A stretch of DNA of 64,000 nt from Salinicoccus kekensis (GCF_900220995.1 NZ_OBQF01000003.1:124001-188000); one strand, 5' to 3'; positions 16,473 through 25,913 are shown, counted from the stretch's first letter. Numbers and translations are program-made. Notes: generated from the letters alone by a model not told the origin.

Positions 16473-17822
16473 ATGAAGAAGGTGTTGATTGCAAACCGCG
16501 GTGAAATCGCCGTGAGGATCATCAGGACTTTGAAGGAGCTGGGCATAGCGAGCGTCGCCGTCTACTCCACTGCAGATAAGGACAGCCTCCATGCGGCGCT
16601 CGCGGATGAGGCATACTGCATCGGCCCTGCGAAGAGCAGTGAGAGTTATTTGAACATAGACAGCATACTCGCCGCCGCGGGAATCAGCGGTGCGGATGCA
16701 ATCCATCCGGGGTACGGCTTCCTCTCGGAAACGCCGGAGTTCGCGAGGCGCTGTGAGGAACAGGACATCATCTTCATCGGTCCGACTTCTGAAATGATGC
16801 AGAAGATGGGTGATAAGGCTGAAGCACGTTCGACGATGAAAGAAGCGGGAGTGCCAGTCATACCCGGGAGCGACGGCCCGGTGGAGACGCTTGATGAGGT
16901 GAAGGAAGTCATCGAGACAATCGATTACCCCGTCGTCATCAAGGCGGTTTCCGGGGGCGGCGGGAAAGGCATGCGTTTCGTCCATGATGAGTCATCGCTT
17001 GAGAAAAGCTTCAAGGAAGCGAAGAAAGAAGCGAAAAATGCATTTGATGATGACAGGATCTACGTGGAGCGCTATATACCGAAAGCAAGGCATATCGAAG
17101 TGCAGGTCGTCGGCGACGGCAAAGGTGATGCCGTGCACCTCTACGAAAGGGACTGCTCGATCCAACGGAATAACCAGAAGCTGATTGAAGAAGCCCCAGC
17201 ACAGATACTCTCTGAGGAATCACGCAAATACATCACGAAAACGACGCGGGATGCGATAGCAAAACTCGAGTACGGCGGCGCCGGCACCGTCGAATACCTT
17301 TATGTGGAGGAAGAGGATGCATTTCATTTCATAGAGATGAATACCCGCATCCAGGTGGAGCACACCGTCACGGAAACGATTACGGGGGTCGACATCGTCC
17401 GCCTCCAGGTGGAAGTGGCTTTATTCAACGAATTGAATGTGACACAGGAAGATATCGCGATCACCGGCTTTGCGATCGAGACGCGCATCAATGCTGAAGA
17501 TCCGGAGAAGAACTTCATGCCCTCCCCCGGACCGGTGGATACACTTCATTTTGGGCTCGGACGGAACGTCCGTGTCGATACGGCAGTATATCCGGGCTAT
17601 CATATTCCGCCGAATTACGACTCCATGATCGCAAAAGTGATCGTGAGCGGAGACGACAGGGCAGAGGCGATCAATAAAATGACCCATGTGCTCGAAGAGA
17701 CGGTCATCGGTCCCCTCAAGACGAACCTCGACTTCCAGTATTACCTCATGCAGCATCCGGATTATATTGACAATGTGGTGGACATCAAGTTTTTGACGCG
17801 TAATGAAATCATTGAAGACTAG
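16473..17822 (+). CDS. accC: Biotin carboxylase (AccC-like) of the pxp operon
   Basis: ATP-grasp biotin carboxylase of 449 residues. Motifs in order are KVLIANRGEIAVRIIRTLKE at the N-terminus, HPGYGFLSE, the glycine loop GGGGKGMRF, MNTRIQVEHTVTE and INAEDPEKNFMPSPG. It carboxylates biotin on the AccB-like carrier using bicarbonate and ATP. The start is ATG 16473, just after the accB stop, with GAGGG upstream; a GTG at 16464 would overlap the site. It sits inside the 5-oxoproline operon and is followed directly by pxpA. A housekeeping accBC elsewhere is likely, so this pair may be a specialised copy. Confidence 0.9.
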   Translation: MKKVLIANRGEIAVRIIRTLKELGIASVAVYSTADKDSLHAALADEAYCIGPAKSSESYLNIDSILAAAGISGADAIHPGYGFLSETPEFARRCEEQDIIFIGPTSEMMQKMGDKAEARSTMKEAGVPVIPGSDGPVETLDEVKEVIETIDYPVVIKAVSGGGGKGMRFVHDESSLEKSFKEAKKEAKNAFDDDRIYVERYIPKARHIEVQVVGDGKGDAVHLYERDCSIQRNNQKLIEEAPAQILSEESRKYITKTTRDAIAKLEYGGAGTVEYLYVEEEDAFHFIEMNTRIQVEHTVTETITGVDIVRLQVEVALFNELNVTQEDIAITGFAIETRINAEDPEKNFMPSPGPVDTLHFGLGRNVRVDTAVYPGYHIPPNYDSMIAKVIVSGDDRAEAINKMTHVLEETVIGPLKTNLDFQYYLMQHPDYIDNVVDIKFLTRNEIIED

Positions 17823-17832
17823 GAGGATGGTC

Positions 17833-18591
17833 ATGTATAAAGTGGATTTGAACGCAGACCTCGGGGAAAGCTACGGCAACTATACGATCGGGAATGATGA
17901 ATCGATCATTCCTTTGATATCATCTGCGAATGTCGCGTGCGGATTTCATGCGAGTGATCCGAGCGTGATGATCAAAACGGTTGAGATGATCAAGGAAAGC
18001 GGCAGCACCGGTCTCGGTGCCCACCCGGGATTCCCGGACATGATGGGATTCGGCAGGCGTTACATGGATATGACGGCGGAAGAAGTGCGCGCCATCATGC
18101 TTTATCAGATCGGGGCACTGGAAGGCATCGCAAAAACTTACGGTTTGAAGATGAACCATGTCAAACCCCACGGAGCGCTGTATAACGCGACTTTTCAGGA
18201 TTATGATCTGGCAGTGACGATTGCTGAGGCGGTTAAGGAGTATGATCCGAAACTGAAGCTGATGGGGCTCAGCAACCAGAACCTGGTCAAGGCGGGGATG
18301 GAAGCGGGTCTTGAAGTCAGGCATGAAGTTTTTGCAGACCGTGCGTATGAAGATGACGGCACACTCGTCTCAAGGCGGAAGGAAGGTGCGATGATCACGG
18401 ATACGGACGAAGCGGTTGCACGTGTCGTGAAGATGATCAAGGAGAATAAGGTTGAGAGCATCAATGACAATATGATTGATATTCAGGCGGACAGCATCTG
18501 TGTCCACGGGGATGGTGAGAATGCGCTCGATTTCATCAGGGAAATCCGTAATGCTTTCGAGGAGAATGACATTACCATAGAAACGATGTAA
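17833..18591 (+). CDS. pxpA: 5-oxoprolinase subunit A (LamB/YcsF family)
   Basis: LamB/YcsF-family protein of 252 residues. The family start VDLNADLGESYGNY, then ANVACGFHASDP, GAHPGFPDMMGFGRR, HVKPHGALYN and the terminal ICVHGD are all intact. I use ATG 17833, six bases after AGGAGG; an ATG at 17827 is too close. PxpA is the catalytic partner of PxpB and PxpC in 5-oxoprolinase. It sits between accC and the NRAMP-like gene, and the whole group from 14327 appears to be one transcript. Confidence 0.92.
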   Translation: MYKVDLNADLGESYGNYTIGNDESIIPLISSANVACGFHASDPSVMIKTVEMIKESGSTGLGAHPGFPDMMGFGRRYMDMTAEEVRAIMLYQIGALEGIAKTYGLKMNHVKPHGALYNATFQDYDLAVTIAEAVKEYDPKLKLMGLSNQNLVKAGMEAGLEVRHEVFADRAYEDDGTLVSRRKEGAMITDTDEAVARVVKMIKENKVESINDNMIDIQADSICVHGDGENALDFIREIRNAFEENDITIETM

Positions 18592-18621
18592 TTGTCTTTT
18601 CAAAACAAGGGGGAGAAAAGC

Positions 18622-19836
18622 ATGGATAAAGAAAAACCAAAAATCACGCTCGCCCAGCGGAGGCTGCTGTTCGGTTCGATATTCCTTATGGCGACTTCCG
18701 CGATCGGGCCGGCATTCCTGACGCAGACGACGGTTTTCACCGAGCAGTTTCTCGCAAGCTTCGCATTTGCGATCGTCATTTCAATCATCATTGATATCGG
18801 CGCCCAGTTGAATATATGGAGGGTGCTCAGTGTTTCGGGCAAGCGCGGTCAGGAAGTTGCAAACGAAGTGGCACCGGGCCTCGGTTACGTGGTCGCGTTC
18901 TTCATCGTGCTCGGGGGCCTTGCCTTCAACATCGGAAATGTTGCAGGTGCGGGCCTCGGCTTCAATGCCATTTTTGGCTGGGATGCACGCATTGGCGCAG
19001 CAATCGCCGGTGCATTCGCGATCTTCATCTTCCTGGTGAAGAACGGCCGGACCGTCATGGATGTCGTGACGCAGATACTCGGTGCGCTGATGATCATCAT
19101 AACGGCTTATGTCATGATCCAGTCGAGTCCGCCGTACGGCGAAGCAGTATACAGGACGTTCGTGCCTGAAGAGCCGCTTGCGATGTTCATACCGATCGTG
19201 ACGATCGTCGGCGGCACGGTCGGCGGCTATATCACTTTCGCCGGTGCGCACAGATTGATTGAAGCGGGCATGACAGGTAAGGAAAACATCAGATTCGTCA
19301 GCCATGCGGCGAACTACGGTATATTGACGACCGGCGTCATGAGGGTCCTTTTATTCCTTGCTGTGCTCGGTGTACTCTCGCAGGGTGCGGTCTTGAGTGA
19401 GGAAAACCCGCCGGCATCGGTGTTCCAGTTTGCTCTCGGGGATATCGGCATGCAGGTGTTCGGTCTTGTACTACTCGCAGCGGCATTGTCTTCCGTAATC
19501 GGTGCGGCGTACACAAGTGCTTCATTTCTAAGGTCTTTCCACGATTTTTTTGACAAGCATAATAACACTGTCATCGTCATATTCATCGTATTTTCCACAC
19601 TGGTCTTCACCTTCATCGGGCGGCCAGTCACGCTGCTGATCCTGGCGGGTGCCTTCAACGGGCTGATCCTTCCGCTCTCGCTCGGTGCCGTGCTGCTGGC
19701 ATCAAGGAGGAAGAAGATCGTCGGCGACTACCATCATCCAATGTGGATGATCATATGGGGTGTCATCGCGGTGCTCGCAACAGCGATCATCGGTGTCATG
19801 TCCCTCGGCGGTCTGGCAGAGCTTTGGACAGGTTAA
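18622..19836 (+). CDS. NRAMP-superfamily transporter of the YcsG type
   Basis: Membrane protein of 404 residues with about eleven helices, related to NRAMP divalent-metal transporters. The metal-binding DPGN of true NRAMPs is absent: the matching segment reads SAIGPAFLTQTT. This places it in the YcsG-like branch that accompanies pxpA (ycsF) in Bacillus. A role in 5-oxoproline or another organic substrate uptake is more likely than metal import, but unproven. ATG 18622 follows AAGGGGGAG. The gene follows pxpA by 30 bases in the same transcript. Confidence 0.85.
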   Translation: MDKEKPKITLAQRRLLFGSIFLMATSAIGPAFLTQTTVFTEQFLASFAFAIVISIIIDIGAQLNIWRVLSVSGKRGQEVANEVAPGLGYVVAFFIVLGGLAFNIGNVAGAGLGFNAIFGWDARIGAAIAGAFAIFIFLVKNGRTVMDVVTQILGALMIIITAYVMIQSSPPYGEAVYRTFVPEEPLAMFIPIVTIVGGTVGGYITFAGAHRLIEAGMTGKENIRFVSHAANYGILTTGVMRVLLFLAVLGVLSQGAVLSEENPPASVFQFALGDIGMQVFGLVLLAAALSSVIGAAYTSASFLRSFHDFFDKHNNTVIVIFIVFSTLVFTFIGRPVTLLILAGAFNGLILPLSLGAVLLASRRKKIVGDYHHPMWMIIWGVIAVLATAIIGVMSLGGLAELWTG

Positions 19837-19854
19837 TTAAAATGAGGTGATCAA

Positions 19855-20622
19855 ATGGATGCATCAAAAATCCGTGAACGTATCAGAAACGGTGAACATC
19901 AGGGTACGACTTCCGGCATAGCCGGGGATAAAGTCCAGGCGAACCTGGTCGTATTACCCAGGAAATACGCCTTCGACTTCCTGCTGTTCGCCATGAGGAA
20001 CAAAAAAGCGGTGCCCATCCTGGAAGTGCTTGAAGACGGGCGCTATGAAAGTCTCCATGCCAAGGGCTCGGATATCAGGACGGATGTGCCGAAATATAAT
20101 ATATACCGGTATGGGGATCTGATCGAGACGGTCGATGAGGTGAAGTCATACTGGCAGGATGATTTCGTGACATTTCTGATCGGCTGCAGCTTCACATTCG
20201 AACAGGCGATCATGGACAGCGGCATCGACATCAAGCATATCAGGGAAGGCAGGAATGTGGCGATGTATAAAACGGATATTCCTGCAGAACCGGCCGGGGC
20301 GTTCCATGGCCGGGCGGTTGTGTCGATGCGGCCGTTCAAAAAAGAACATGTCGATGATGTCATCGCAATCACGGAACAGTTCCCGGATATGCACGGCGGT
20401 CCTGTGCATGTGGGAAACCCGGGGGAGATCGGCATCGCGAATATGGAGGATCCGGATTACGGGGATGCCATCGATATCGCAGAAGATGAAGTGCCCGTCT
20501 TCTGGGCATGCGGGGTGACGCCGCAGAATGTGGCGTTGAATGCAAAGCCTGACATCATGATCACCCACCTGCCGGGCCATATGTTCATCACGGACATCAA
20601 CAATGAAGAGTATAAGGCGTGA
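19855..20622 (+). CDS. Putative hydro-lyase, DUF1445 / D-glutamate cyclase-like (YcsI family)
   Basis: Soluble protein of 255 residues of the DUF1445 family. Typical features are GTTSGIAGDKVQANLVVLPR near the start, IGCSFTFEQA, RPF followed later by HGGPVHVGNP, and the end FWACGVTPQNVAL with ITHLPGHMFITD. The mammalian relative is D-glutamate cyclase, which interconverts D-glutamate and 5-oxo-D-proline. It closes the 5-oxoproline operon, matching ycsI beside ycsFG in B. subtilis. This suggests it feeds or handles 5-oxoproline, perhaps the D-form. ATG 19855 follows GAGGTG. Confidence 0.85.
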   Translation: MDASKIRERIRNGEHQGTTSGIAGDKVQANLVVLPRKYAFDFLLFAMRNKKAVPILEVLEDGRYESLHAKGSDIRTDVPKYNIYRYGDLIETVDEVKSYWQDDFVTFLIGCSFTFEQAIMDSGIDIKHIREGRNVAMYKTDIPAEPAGAFHGRAVVSMRPFKKEHVDDVIAITEQFPDMHGGPVHVGNPGEIGIANMEDPDYGDAIDIAEDEVPVFWACGVTPQNVALNAKPDIMITHLPGHMFITDINNEEYKA

Positions 20623-20636
20623 TTTTTATTGGCATT

Positions 20637-20825
20637 CCGATTTGACGGAAGCAGAATCGGAGTGGAGATCGGAATTTGATCCGGAAAACGATCTGAAGCG
20701 GCTGAAATCGCAATGCAAATCGGAAATGGACGTCTTAACCGATCTGAAGCTTCCATAATCGGTCCCCAAATCGGAATTCGATCCACAATCCGATCTGAAG
20801 GGCTGAAATCGCAGGCTGTGATCGG
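20637..20825. repeat. Intergenic tandem array B: about 51-bp units with ATCGG/CCGAT dyads
   Basis: CGATCTGAAG recurs at 20689, 20740 and 20791, 51 bases apart. The two later units carry a perfect ATCGG, 15 bases, CCGAT inverted repeat, and the first has lost one C. A further CCGATT/AATCGG dyad precedes them. GCTGAAATCGCA-like segments recur between units. The array starts just after the ycsI-like stop. It is non-coding and its layout matches arrays A, C and D. Confidence 0.75.
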
Positions 20826-20861
20826 ATTAATGACGGGCCGGTGATAAAAGCCGCTGAATAC

Positions 20862-20893
20862 AAAAAATGTGGCACCTGCAAAGCAGGCGCCAC
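20862..20893 (-). terminator. Terminator of the YeiH-family gene
   Basis: On the minus strand, GTGGCGCCTGC and GCAGGTGCCAC pair with one mismatch around TTT, then ATTTTTTG follows. It ends the leftward yeiH-like transcript. Confidence 0.8.
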
Positions 20894-20904
20894 TCTTTAA
20901 ATCA

Positions 20905-21918
20905 TTAAATCATCAGAAAAGCGAGTGCGGATAAAGCGACGGAGACGATGATCATCGCCATGAGCGGCCTGAAGGCCTTGGTGCGCAGATCCTTCAGGCT
21001 CACATTCAGTCCGAGGCCGACCATCGCCATCGTCAGCAGGAAGGTCGACAAGTCATAGACATTTTCAATCACCGCTTCAGGAATGAAGATCACCGGTCCG
21101 ATTATGTATGTGTTGATGATACTCATCAAAATGAACCCGAGCAGGAACCATGGGAACTGGACAGTGACACCGTCCGGTGCTGATTTTTTCTGATGACGCC
21201 TTACGAAATAGATGATGATGAAACATAACGGGATCAGGAGCAGGACGCGGCCGAGTTTGGCAAGCAGTGCAATCGCGAGTGCATTATTCCCAGCAGGCGC
21301 CGCAGCAAGTGCCACATGGGCCAGTTCATGCAGGCTCATGCCTGCCCATGCGCCGTAATCCGTATTGGAAATGTCGAGCATCGGGCGCATGAATATGTAA
21401 CCGATCGAGAAAATCGTGCCGATGAGCGCTATGATGCCGACACTGATGCCGGTGTCCTCGTCCTTCGCTTTTATGATGGGCGCGACTGCCGCGATGGCTG
21501 CTGCGCCGCACACGCCCGTCCCCACCCCGAGCAGCAGGGAGAGTTTGAAATCGGCTTTGAATAAATGGGCGAGAGCGATCATTCCGAGGACGGCAAATGC
21601 GATGATGATCGTATCTTTGATCAGGAACTCAAGACCTTCACCAAGGATGATGTTGATGTTCAGACGCAGGCCGTAGAGTATGATGGCCACGCGGAGCAGT
21701 TTTTTCGATGAAAAAGTGATGCCGCTGTTGAAAGCATAAGGAAACCCGAAAATCTGACGGTAGACGATTGCGACGATGATGGCACTGCCGAGAGGTCCTA
21801 TAAGGGAGAAACCCGGAATCAAGGCTAAAATATATCCGGCAATGGCCATGATGAATGTGATGCCAATTCCGATAACCCATTTTAATCCCGGGCTCAACCC
21901 GTTTTCTGAACCATTCAT
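20905..21918 (-). CDS. YeiH / UPF0324 family membrane protein
   Basis: Integral membrane protein of 337 residues with about ten helices. Family signatures are LRVAIILYGLRLNI, GVGTGVCGAAAIAAVAPIIKAKDEDT and MSLHELAHVALAA. Members are putative sulfate or sulfonate exporters and are often regulated by LysR proteins, but no such regulator is adjacent. ATG 21918 follows GGGGGTGAA. It is a stand-alone gene with its own terminator, divergent from glnA. The transported molecule is unknown. Confidence 0.87.
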   Translation of the reverse strand: MNGSENGLSPGLKWVIGIGITFIMAIAGYILALIPGFSLIGPLGSAIIVAIVYRQIFGFPYAFNSGITFSSKKLLRVAIILYGLRLNINIILGEGLEFLIKDTIIIAFAVLGMIALAHLFKADFKLSLLLGVGTGVCGAAAIAAVAPIIKAKDEDTGISVGIIALIGTIFSIGYIFMRPMLDISNTDYGAWAGMSLHELAHVALAAAPAGNNALAIALLAKLGRVLLLIPLCFIIIYFVRRHQKKSAPDGVTVQFPWFLLGFILMSIINTYIIGPVIFIPEAVIENVYDLSTFLLTMAMVGLGLNVSLKDLRTKAFRPLMAMIIVSVALSALAFLMI

Positions 21919-22210
21919 ATTTTCACCCCCGTCTGATTGATATTTATTGATGCAGATTTTTATATTTTACCACATCAGATGGGCGCCTGCCCTTAATCCG
22001 GCCGGAAAAATCCCCGTAGGCGGCTTTTGCGGCAATTGGGATTTCATCTGACTGAAGGCACGGTTTTAAATGATTTAATCTTTTATTTTCCCTATAATGT
22101 TGGAATATACGTTTAAATGTTTGTACCGAGGTTATATTGAATTATAAGGATATGTATTGTTCAAATGATGTGTATTCATAAAAAGAACTTTAAGGAGCGT
22201 GTTTGACGCA
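21919..22210 (+). promoter_or_regulatory. Upstream region of glnA
   Basis: This 290-base gap between divergent genes contains a TATAAT box at 22093-22098 without a clear -35. I looked for the GlnR site TGTNA-N7-TNACA and did not find a match. No riboswitch or T-box was recognised. Confidence 0.35.
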
Positions 22211-23545
22211 ATGGGTGAATATTCACGAGAGGATATTCTTAAAAGTGTTGAAGAGGAAGGTATCCAGTACGTCCGCCTGCAATTCACGGATGTGTTGGGC
22301 GCCATAAAAAATCTGGAGCTGCCGGTCAGCCAGCTGGAGAAGGCGATGGACGGTGAAATCATGTTCGACGGCTCTTCTATTGAAGGCTTTGTGCGGGTGG
22401 AGGAATCCGACATGTATTTGAAGCCGGATCTGGATACGTGGGTGGTCCTTCCATGGACCGACGGCATCGATAAGACTGCGCGTCTGATCTGTGACATCTA
22501 CGGTATCGACGGTGAACCTTTTGAAGGGGACCCGAGATCCAATCTTAAGAGGATGATCAAGGAAATGGAAGAGATGGGCTATGATAAGATGCATCTTGGT
22601 CCGGAGCCGGAATTCTTCTTCTTCAAATTGGACAAAAACCGTGATTACACGACCGAACCGAATGATTACAGCGGTTATTTCGACCTGGACATCACGGATA
22701 CGAGCGGCCGGTGCAGAAGAGAGATTACAAGGGCCCTTGATAAGATGGGATTTGAAGTGGAAATGAGCCACCATGAAGTCGGTCCCGGTCAGCATGAAAT
22801 CAGCTTCAAATATATGGATGCACTCCAGGCGAGCGATGCCCTGCAGACGTTCAAGCTGGTGGCGAAGACGATCGCAAGGCAGTATGACCTGCATGCGACA
22901 TTCATGCCGAAACCCTTATATAAACAGCCGGGCAGCGGCATGCATTACAATGTCTCTTTATTCCGGGACGGGGAAAATGTATTCTATGATAAAAATGATG
23001 ACTTCGGCCTGAGCGAAGAGATGAGATGCTTCATGGCCGGACTGCTGGATCATGCCAGGGGATATACAGCAATCTGCAACCCGTTGGTCAACTCCTATAA
23101 GAGGCTCGCGTCCGGATTCGAAGCGCCAAGGTATATCGCCTGGAGCGGACGCAACCGGACACCGCTCTTAAGGATACCGTCAAGCCGCGGAGCGGGCACA
23201 CGGGCTGAAGTGAGGTCCCTCGACCCATCCGCAAACCCTTATCTTGCGACCGCAGTGATTTTGGGTGCAGGCCTCGACGGCATCAGGCAGAAGAAGGATT
23301 TAACCACCCCGGTCAATGAAAATATTTATGAAATGACACAGAAAGAACGTCAGGCTGAAGATGTGGAAGACCTCCCGACCACATTGTATACGGCATTGAA
23401 AGCACTGAGGGAGGATGAAGTGATCAAAGACGCTCTTGGTGAACACATATATGACCACTTCGTCGAAAATAAGACGTTTGAATGGAAAGACTACAGTGCT
23501 CAGGTCACCAATTGGGAAATTGAAGAGTATTTGGGGAACTACTAG
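22211..23545 (+). CDS. glnA: Type I glutamine synthetase
   Basis: Cytosolic glutamine synthetase making glutamine from glutamate, ammonia and ATP, 444 residues. The GSI-alpha features are visible: [19 protein letters not shown] (with the Arg used in feedback control), [30 protein letters not shown] and the C-terminal [15 protein letters not shown] 22211 aligns with known GlnA N-termini. A GTG at 22199 is closer to AAGGAG but would add four non-conserved residues. Unlike in staphylococci and bacilli, no glnR lies upstream. The gene stands alone with its own terminator, so regulation may differ. Confidence 0.93.
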   Translation: MGEYSREDILKSVEEEGIQYVRLQFTDVLGAIKNLELPVSQLEKAMDGEIMFDGSSIEGFVRVEESDMYLKPDLDTWVVLPWTDGIDKTARLICDIYGIDGEPFEGDPRSNLKRMIKEMEEMGYDKMHLGPEPEFFFFKLDKNRDYTTEPNDYSGYFDLDITDTSGRCRREITRALDKMGFEVEMSHHEVGPGQHEISFKYMDALQASDALQTFKLVAKTIARQYDLHATFMPKPLYKQPGSGMHYNVSLFRDGENVFYDKNDDFGLSEEMRCFMAGLLDHARGYTAICNPLVNSYKRLASGFEAPRYIAWSGRNRTPLLRIPSSRGAGTRAEVRSLDPSANPYLATAVILGAGLDGIRQKKDLTTPVNENIYEMTQKERQAEDVEDLPTTLYTALKALREDEVIKDALGEHIYDHFVENKTFEWKDYSAQVTNWEIEEYLGNY

Positions 23546-23556
23546 AGAAAAGGAAA

Positions 23557-23590
23557 AGCAAGCCTGCATGAATGTAGGTTTGCTTTTTTG
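23557..23590 (+). terminator. Terminator of glnA
   Basis: A 12-bp stem AGCAAGCCTGCA / TGTAGGTTTGCT with some G-T pairs, loop TGAA, then a run of T. Confidence 0.85.
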
Positions 23591-23664
23591 TTTTCTGATA
23601 TTCCATCATTAAGGGAAATGTTAGTATGGGATATAAGATAACGTTTATTCATCAGGGGGATATC

Positions 23665-25008
23665 ATGGATTACAAATCAATCATCGAGCGTAACAGGGAG
23701 AATTATCTTGAATCACTTTTTGAAGTCATCAGGCAGAAAAGCATCAGTGCTGAAAACGAAGGAATTGAAGAGTGCGCGGAACTGGTGGCGGAAAAGATGT
23801 CGGAAGCGGGGGTCGGCCACGTGGAGATCATTAAGGGCGCGCATCATCCGGTCGTTTACGGTGAACATATCGTTTCGGAAGACGCCATGACCTTGCTCAT
23901 CTACGGCCATTATGATGTCCAGCCGCCGGATCCTGTGGAAGAATGGGATTCGGAGCCGTTTGAACCGGTGATCCGTGACGGGAGGATCTATGCCCGCGGC
24001 GTCGGGGACAATAAGGGGCAGTTCATGGCGCAGATTCTTGCCTTCAGGACATATATGGAAGCCCATGGCAATACGCCGATCAACATCAAATTCATCATCG
24101 AAGGTGAGGAAGAGGTCGGCAGCAGGAACCTCGAGCCTTTTATTCACAAACATAAAGATAAGCTGAAGGCCGACCTCGTCTACACCTCGGACGGACCGAT
24201 GCTCTCGAATGGGCATCCCTACATTTTGCTTGGTGTGCGGGGCATGCTGTATGTGGAGTTGAACGCTGAGGGTTCGGCCTTCGACAACCATTCCGGGAAT
24301 AAAGGGAACATCGCCCGCAATCCTGTGTGGGAACTTGTGCATCTGCTCGGTACGATGAAAGATGCGGATGGGCGGGTTTTGATCGACGGCTTTTATGATG
24401 AAGTGAAGCCGCCGACCGACCTTGAAAAGGAGCTGCTGATGCAGCTGCCTTTCGATCTTGAGGAAATCAGGAAAGAAATCGGGGATGATTCCCTGGAAAT
24501 GACGAAGGAGGAATATTACCAAAAACTCTGCTTTGAACCCGTTTTGAACATATCAGGATTGGTGAGCGGTTACGGGGGCGAAGGTGCGAAGACGATCATC
24601 CCGTCGACTGCGAAACTGAAATTGGATATGCGGCTCGTCATGGATCAGAATCCGGAGAGGATATATGAACTGCTGGAGGCGCACGTTGAAAAACATGCAC
24701 CCGGTGTGAGGATGAAACGCATCGGCATGATGCACCCATCACGGACATCGGCGGAGCATCCGTACATAGAACCTTTGCGCCGGGCGGTTGAAAAAGGGTT
24801 CGGGAAGAAGGCATATATCCAGCCAAGCATGGGCGGCAGCCTGCCGGATGCCGTTTGGACGAAGATCCTCGGTGCCCCGTCCGTCGTCGTTCCGTATGCC
24901 AATGCCGATGAGGCGAACCATTCACCGAATGAAAATCTCGTTGTTGAAAACTTTTATAACGGTATCGCAAGCACATGCATGGCGATTGATGCATTGAATG
25001 AGTTGTAA
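23665..25008 (+). CDS. M20 family dipeptidase/carboxypeptidase-like hydrolase
   Basis: Zinc metallopeptidase of 447 residues, M20 family CNDP-like group. Metal and catalytic motifs are present: LIYGHYDVQP, GVGDNKGQ, IIEGEEEVGS and the dimerisation-domain region LLGVRGMLYVELNAEG. The last ligand lies in DEANHSPNE. I start at ATG 23665, after AGGGGGATATC; the longer frame from 23626 lacks a ribosome site. It is a single-gene unit downstream of glnA and presumably cleaves short peptides in the cytosol. The preferred peptide is unknown. Confidence 0.87.
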   Translation: MDYKSIIERNRENYLESLFEVIRQKSISAENEGIEECAELVAEKMSEAGVGHVEIIKGAHHPVVYGEHIVSEDAMTLLIYGHYDVQPPDPVEEWDSEPFEPVIRDGRIYARGVGDNKGQFMAQILAFRTYMEAHGNTPINIKFIIEGEEEVGSRNLEPFIHKHKDKLKADLVYTSDGPMLSNGHPYILLGVRGMLYVELNAEGSAFDNHSGNKGNIARNPVWELVHLLGTMKDADGRVLIDGFYDEVKPPTDLEKELLMQLPFDLEEIRKEIGDDSLEMTKEEYYQKLCFEPVLNISGLVSGYGGEGAKTIIPSTAKLKLDMRLVMDQNPERIYELLEAHVEKHAPGVRMKRIGMMHPSRTSAEHPYIEPLRRAVEKGFGKKAYIQPSMGGSLPDAVWTKILGAPSVVVPYANADEANHSPNENLVVENFYNGIASTCMAIDALNEL

Positions 25009-25087
25009 GGAAGTGTGGGACCGGTTGGCTGATATTTTAACAGTCCATCGCCCGGCCCGAATTGCTGCATCCCATATTAAAATCAAT

Positions 25088-25122
25088 AAAAAAGGGAGCA
25101 TGGATTCATCCATGCTCCCTTT
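25088..25122 (-). terminator. Terminator of the DJ-1/PfpI-like gene
   Basis: A 15-bp perfect stem AAAGGGAGCATGGAT / ATCCATGCTCCCTTT with a 2-base centre, followed on the minus strand by TTTTTTATT. A shorter T-run on the plus side may also stop the dipeptidase transcript. Confidence 0.85.
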
Positions 25123-25129
25123 CTTCAAC

Positions 25130-25795
25130 CTACTTCAATCTATTGATCACTGCTTCCGCAACACCCTGGGCTGAAGCGGGATTCTGTCCGGTCACGAAAT
25201 TCGCGCTTGTGACCACATTTTCCTCCATCGGGGCGCCTTCGACGAATCCGGCGCCATTCGAGGCCAGTTTGGATTGCAATAAGAACGGCATTTCTTCAGT
25301 CAGATTCATCGCTTCTTCCTCTTCGTTCGTGAATCCTGTAATCTTGATGCCGTCCACAAGGAACTTACCGTCTTTCGTCTTTGCATCGGCGAATGCCGCG
25401 GGGCCGTGGCACACCGCGCTGATGATCCTGCCGTCATCCTTGTAATATGCGATGATGTTCTGTATATCCGGGTCACCCGGGAAGTCGAACATCGCCCCGT
25501 GTCCGCCTGCAAAGAATATTGCATCGTATCTTTCATAAACTACATCTTTGATGCGCTCAGTATTTTGAAGCAGTCTCGTCACTTCACTGAATCTCGGTGC
25601 ACTGTTATCGTCGACAGAATTCGGATCTATGGGGACGCTGCCGCCTTTAGTCGAAGCGATATCGACTTTGAATCCGGCACCCTGAAAAGCGATGTAAGGC
25701 TCTGCTGCTTCGGACAGCCATAAACCTGTCGGCTTGTCCTTGTCTCCTGCGATTGTATCATGGCTAGTAACCACTATAAGTACAGATTTACTCAT
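25130..25795 (-). CDS. DJ-1/PfpI family protein (Hsp31-like glyoxalase/deglycase type)
   Basis: Protein of 221 residues with the class I amidotransferase-like fold. Glu29, Cys129 and His130 (AVCHGPAAF) form the expected catalytic set, and FFAGGHGAMFD is the oxyanion segment. Its length and GLWLSEAAEPY motif match the Hsp31-like group, whose members convert methylglyoxal to lactate or repair glycated molecules. ATG 25795 follows AAGGAGAG; the frame extends upstream without a better site. It stands alone, divergent from the ars operon, with its own terminator. A stress role is inferred from the family. Confidence 0.87.
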   Translation of the reverse strand: MSKSVLIVVTSHDTIAGDKDKPTGLWLSEAAEPYIAFQGAGFKVDIASTKGGSVPIDPNSVDDNSAPRFSEVTRLLQNTERIKDVVYERYDAIFFAGGHGAMFDFPGDPDIQNIIAYYKDDGRIISAVCHGPAAFADAKTKDGKFLVDGIKITGFTNEEEEAMNLTEEMPFLLQSKLASNGAGFVEGAPMEENVVTSANFVTGQNPASAQGVAEAVINRLK

Positions 25796-25881
25796 ATTGA
25801 TAACCACTCTCCTTTTCATTAATCTACCCTAAAGCGTGTGGTAATAATCTTCAATTAAATCTGTTTTTCACCGAAAAATAT

Positions 25882-25913
25882 ATAGACGGTTATCTATATA
25901 GATGTTAATCTAT
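25882..25913 (+). promoter_or_regulatory. Twin ArsR-type operators
   Basis: Two 16-base palindromes abut exactly: ATAGA-CGGTTA-TCTAT (25882-25897) and ATAGAT-GTTA-ATCTAT (25898-25913). They end 18 bases before the arsR start. Their position and symmetry suit tandem ArsR dimers repressing the operon. Confidence 0.65.

Noticed and set aside
18622-19836. Manganese/iron importer MntH
   Set aside because: The DPGN metal motif is missing and the gene belongs to the pxp operon, which fits the YcsG branch.
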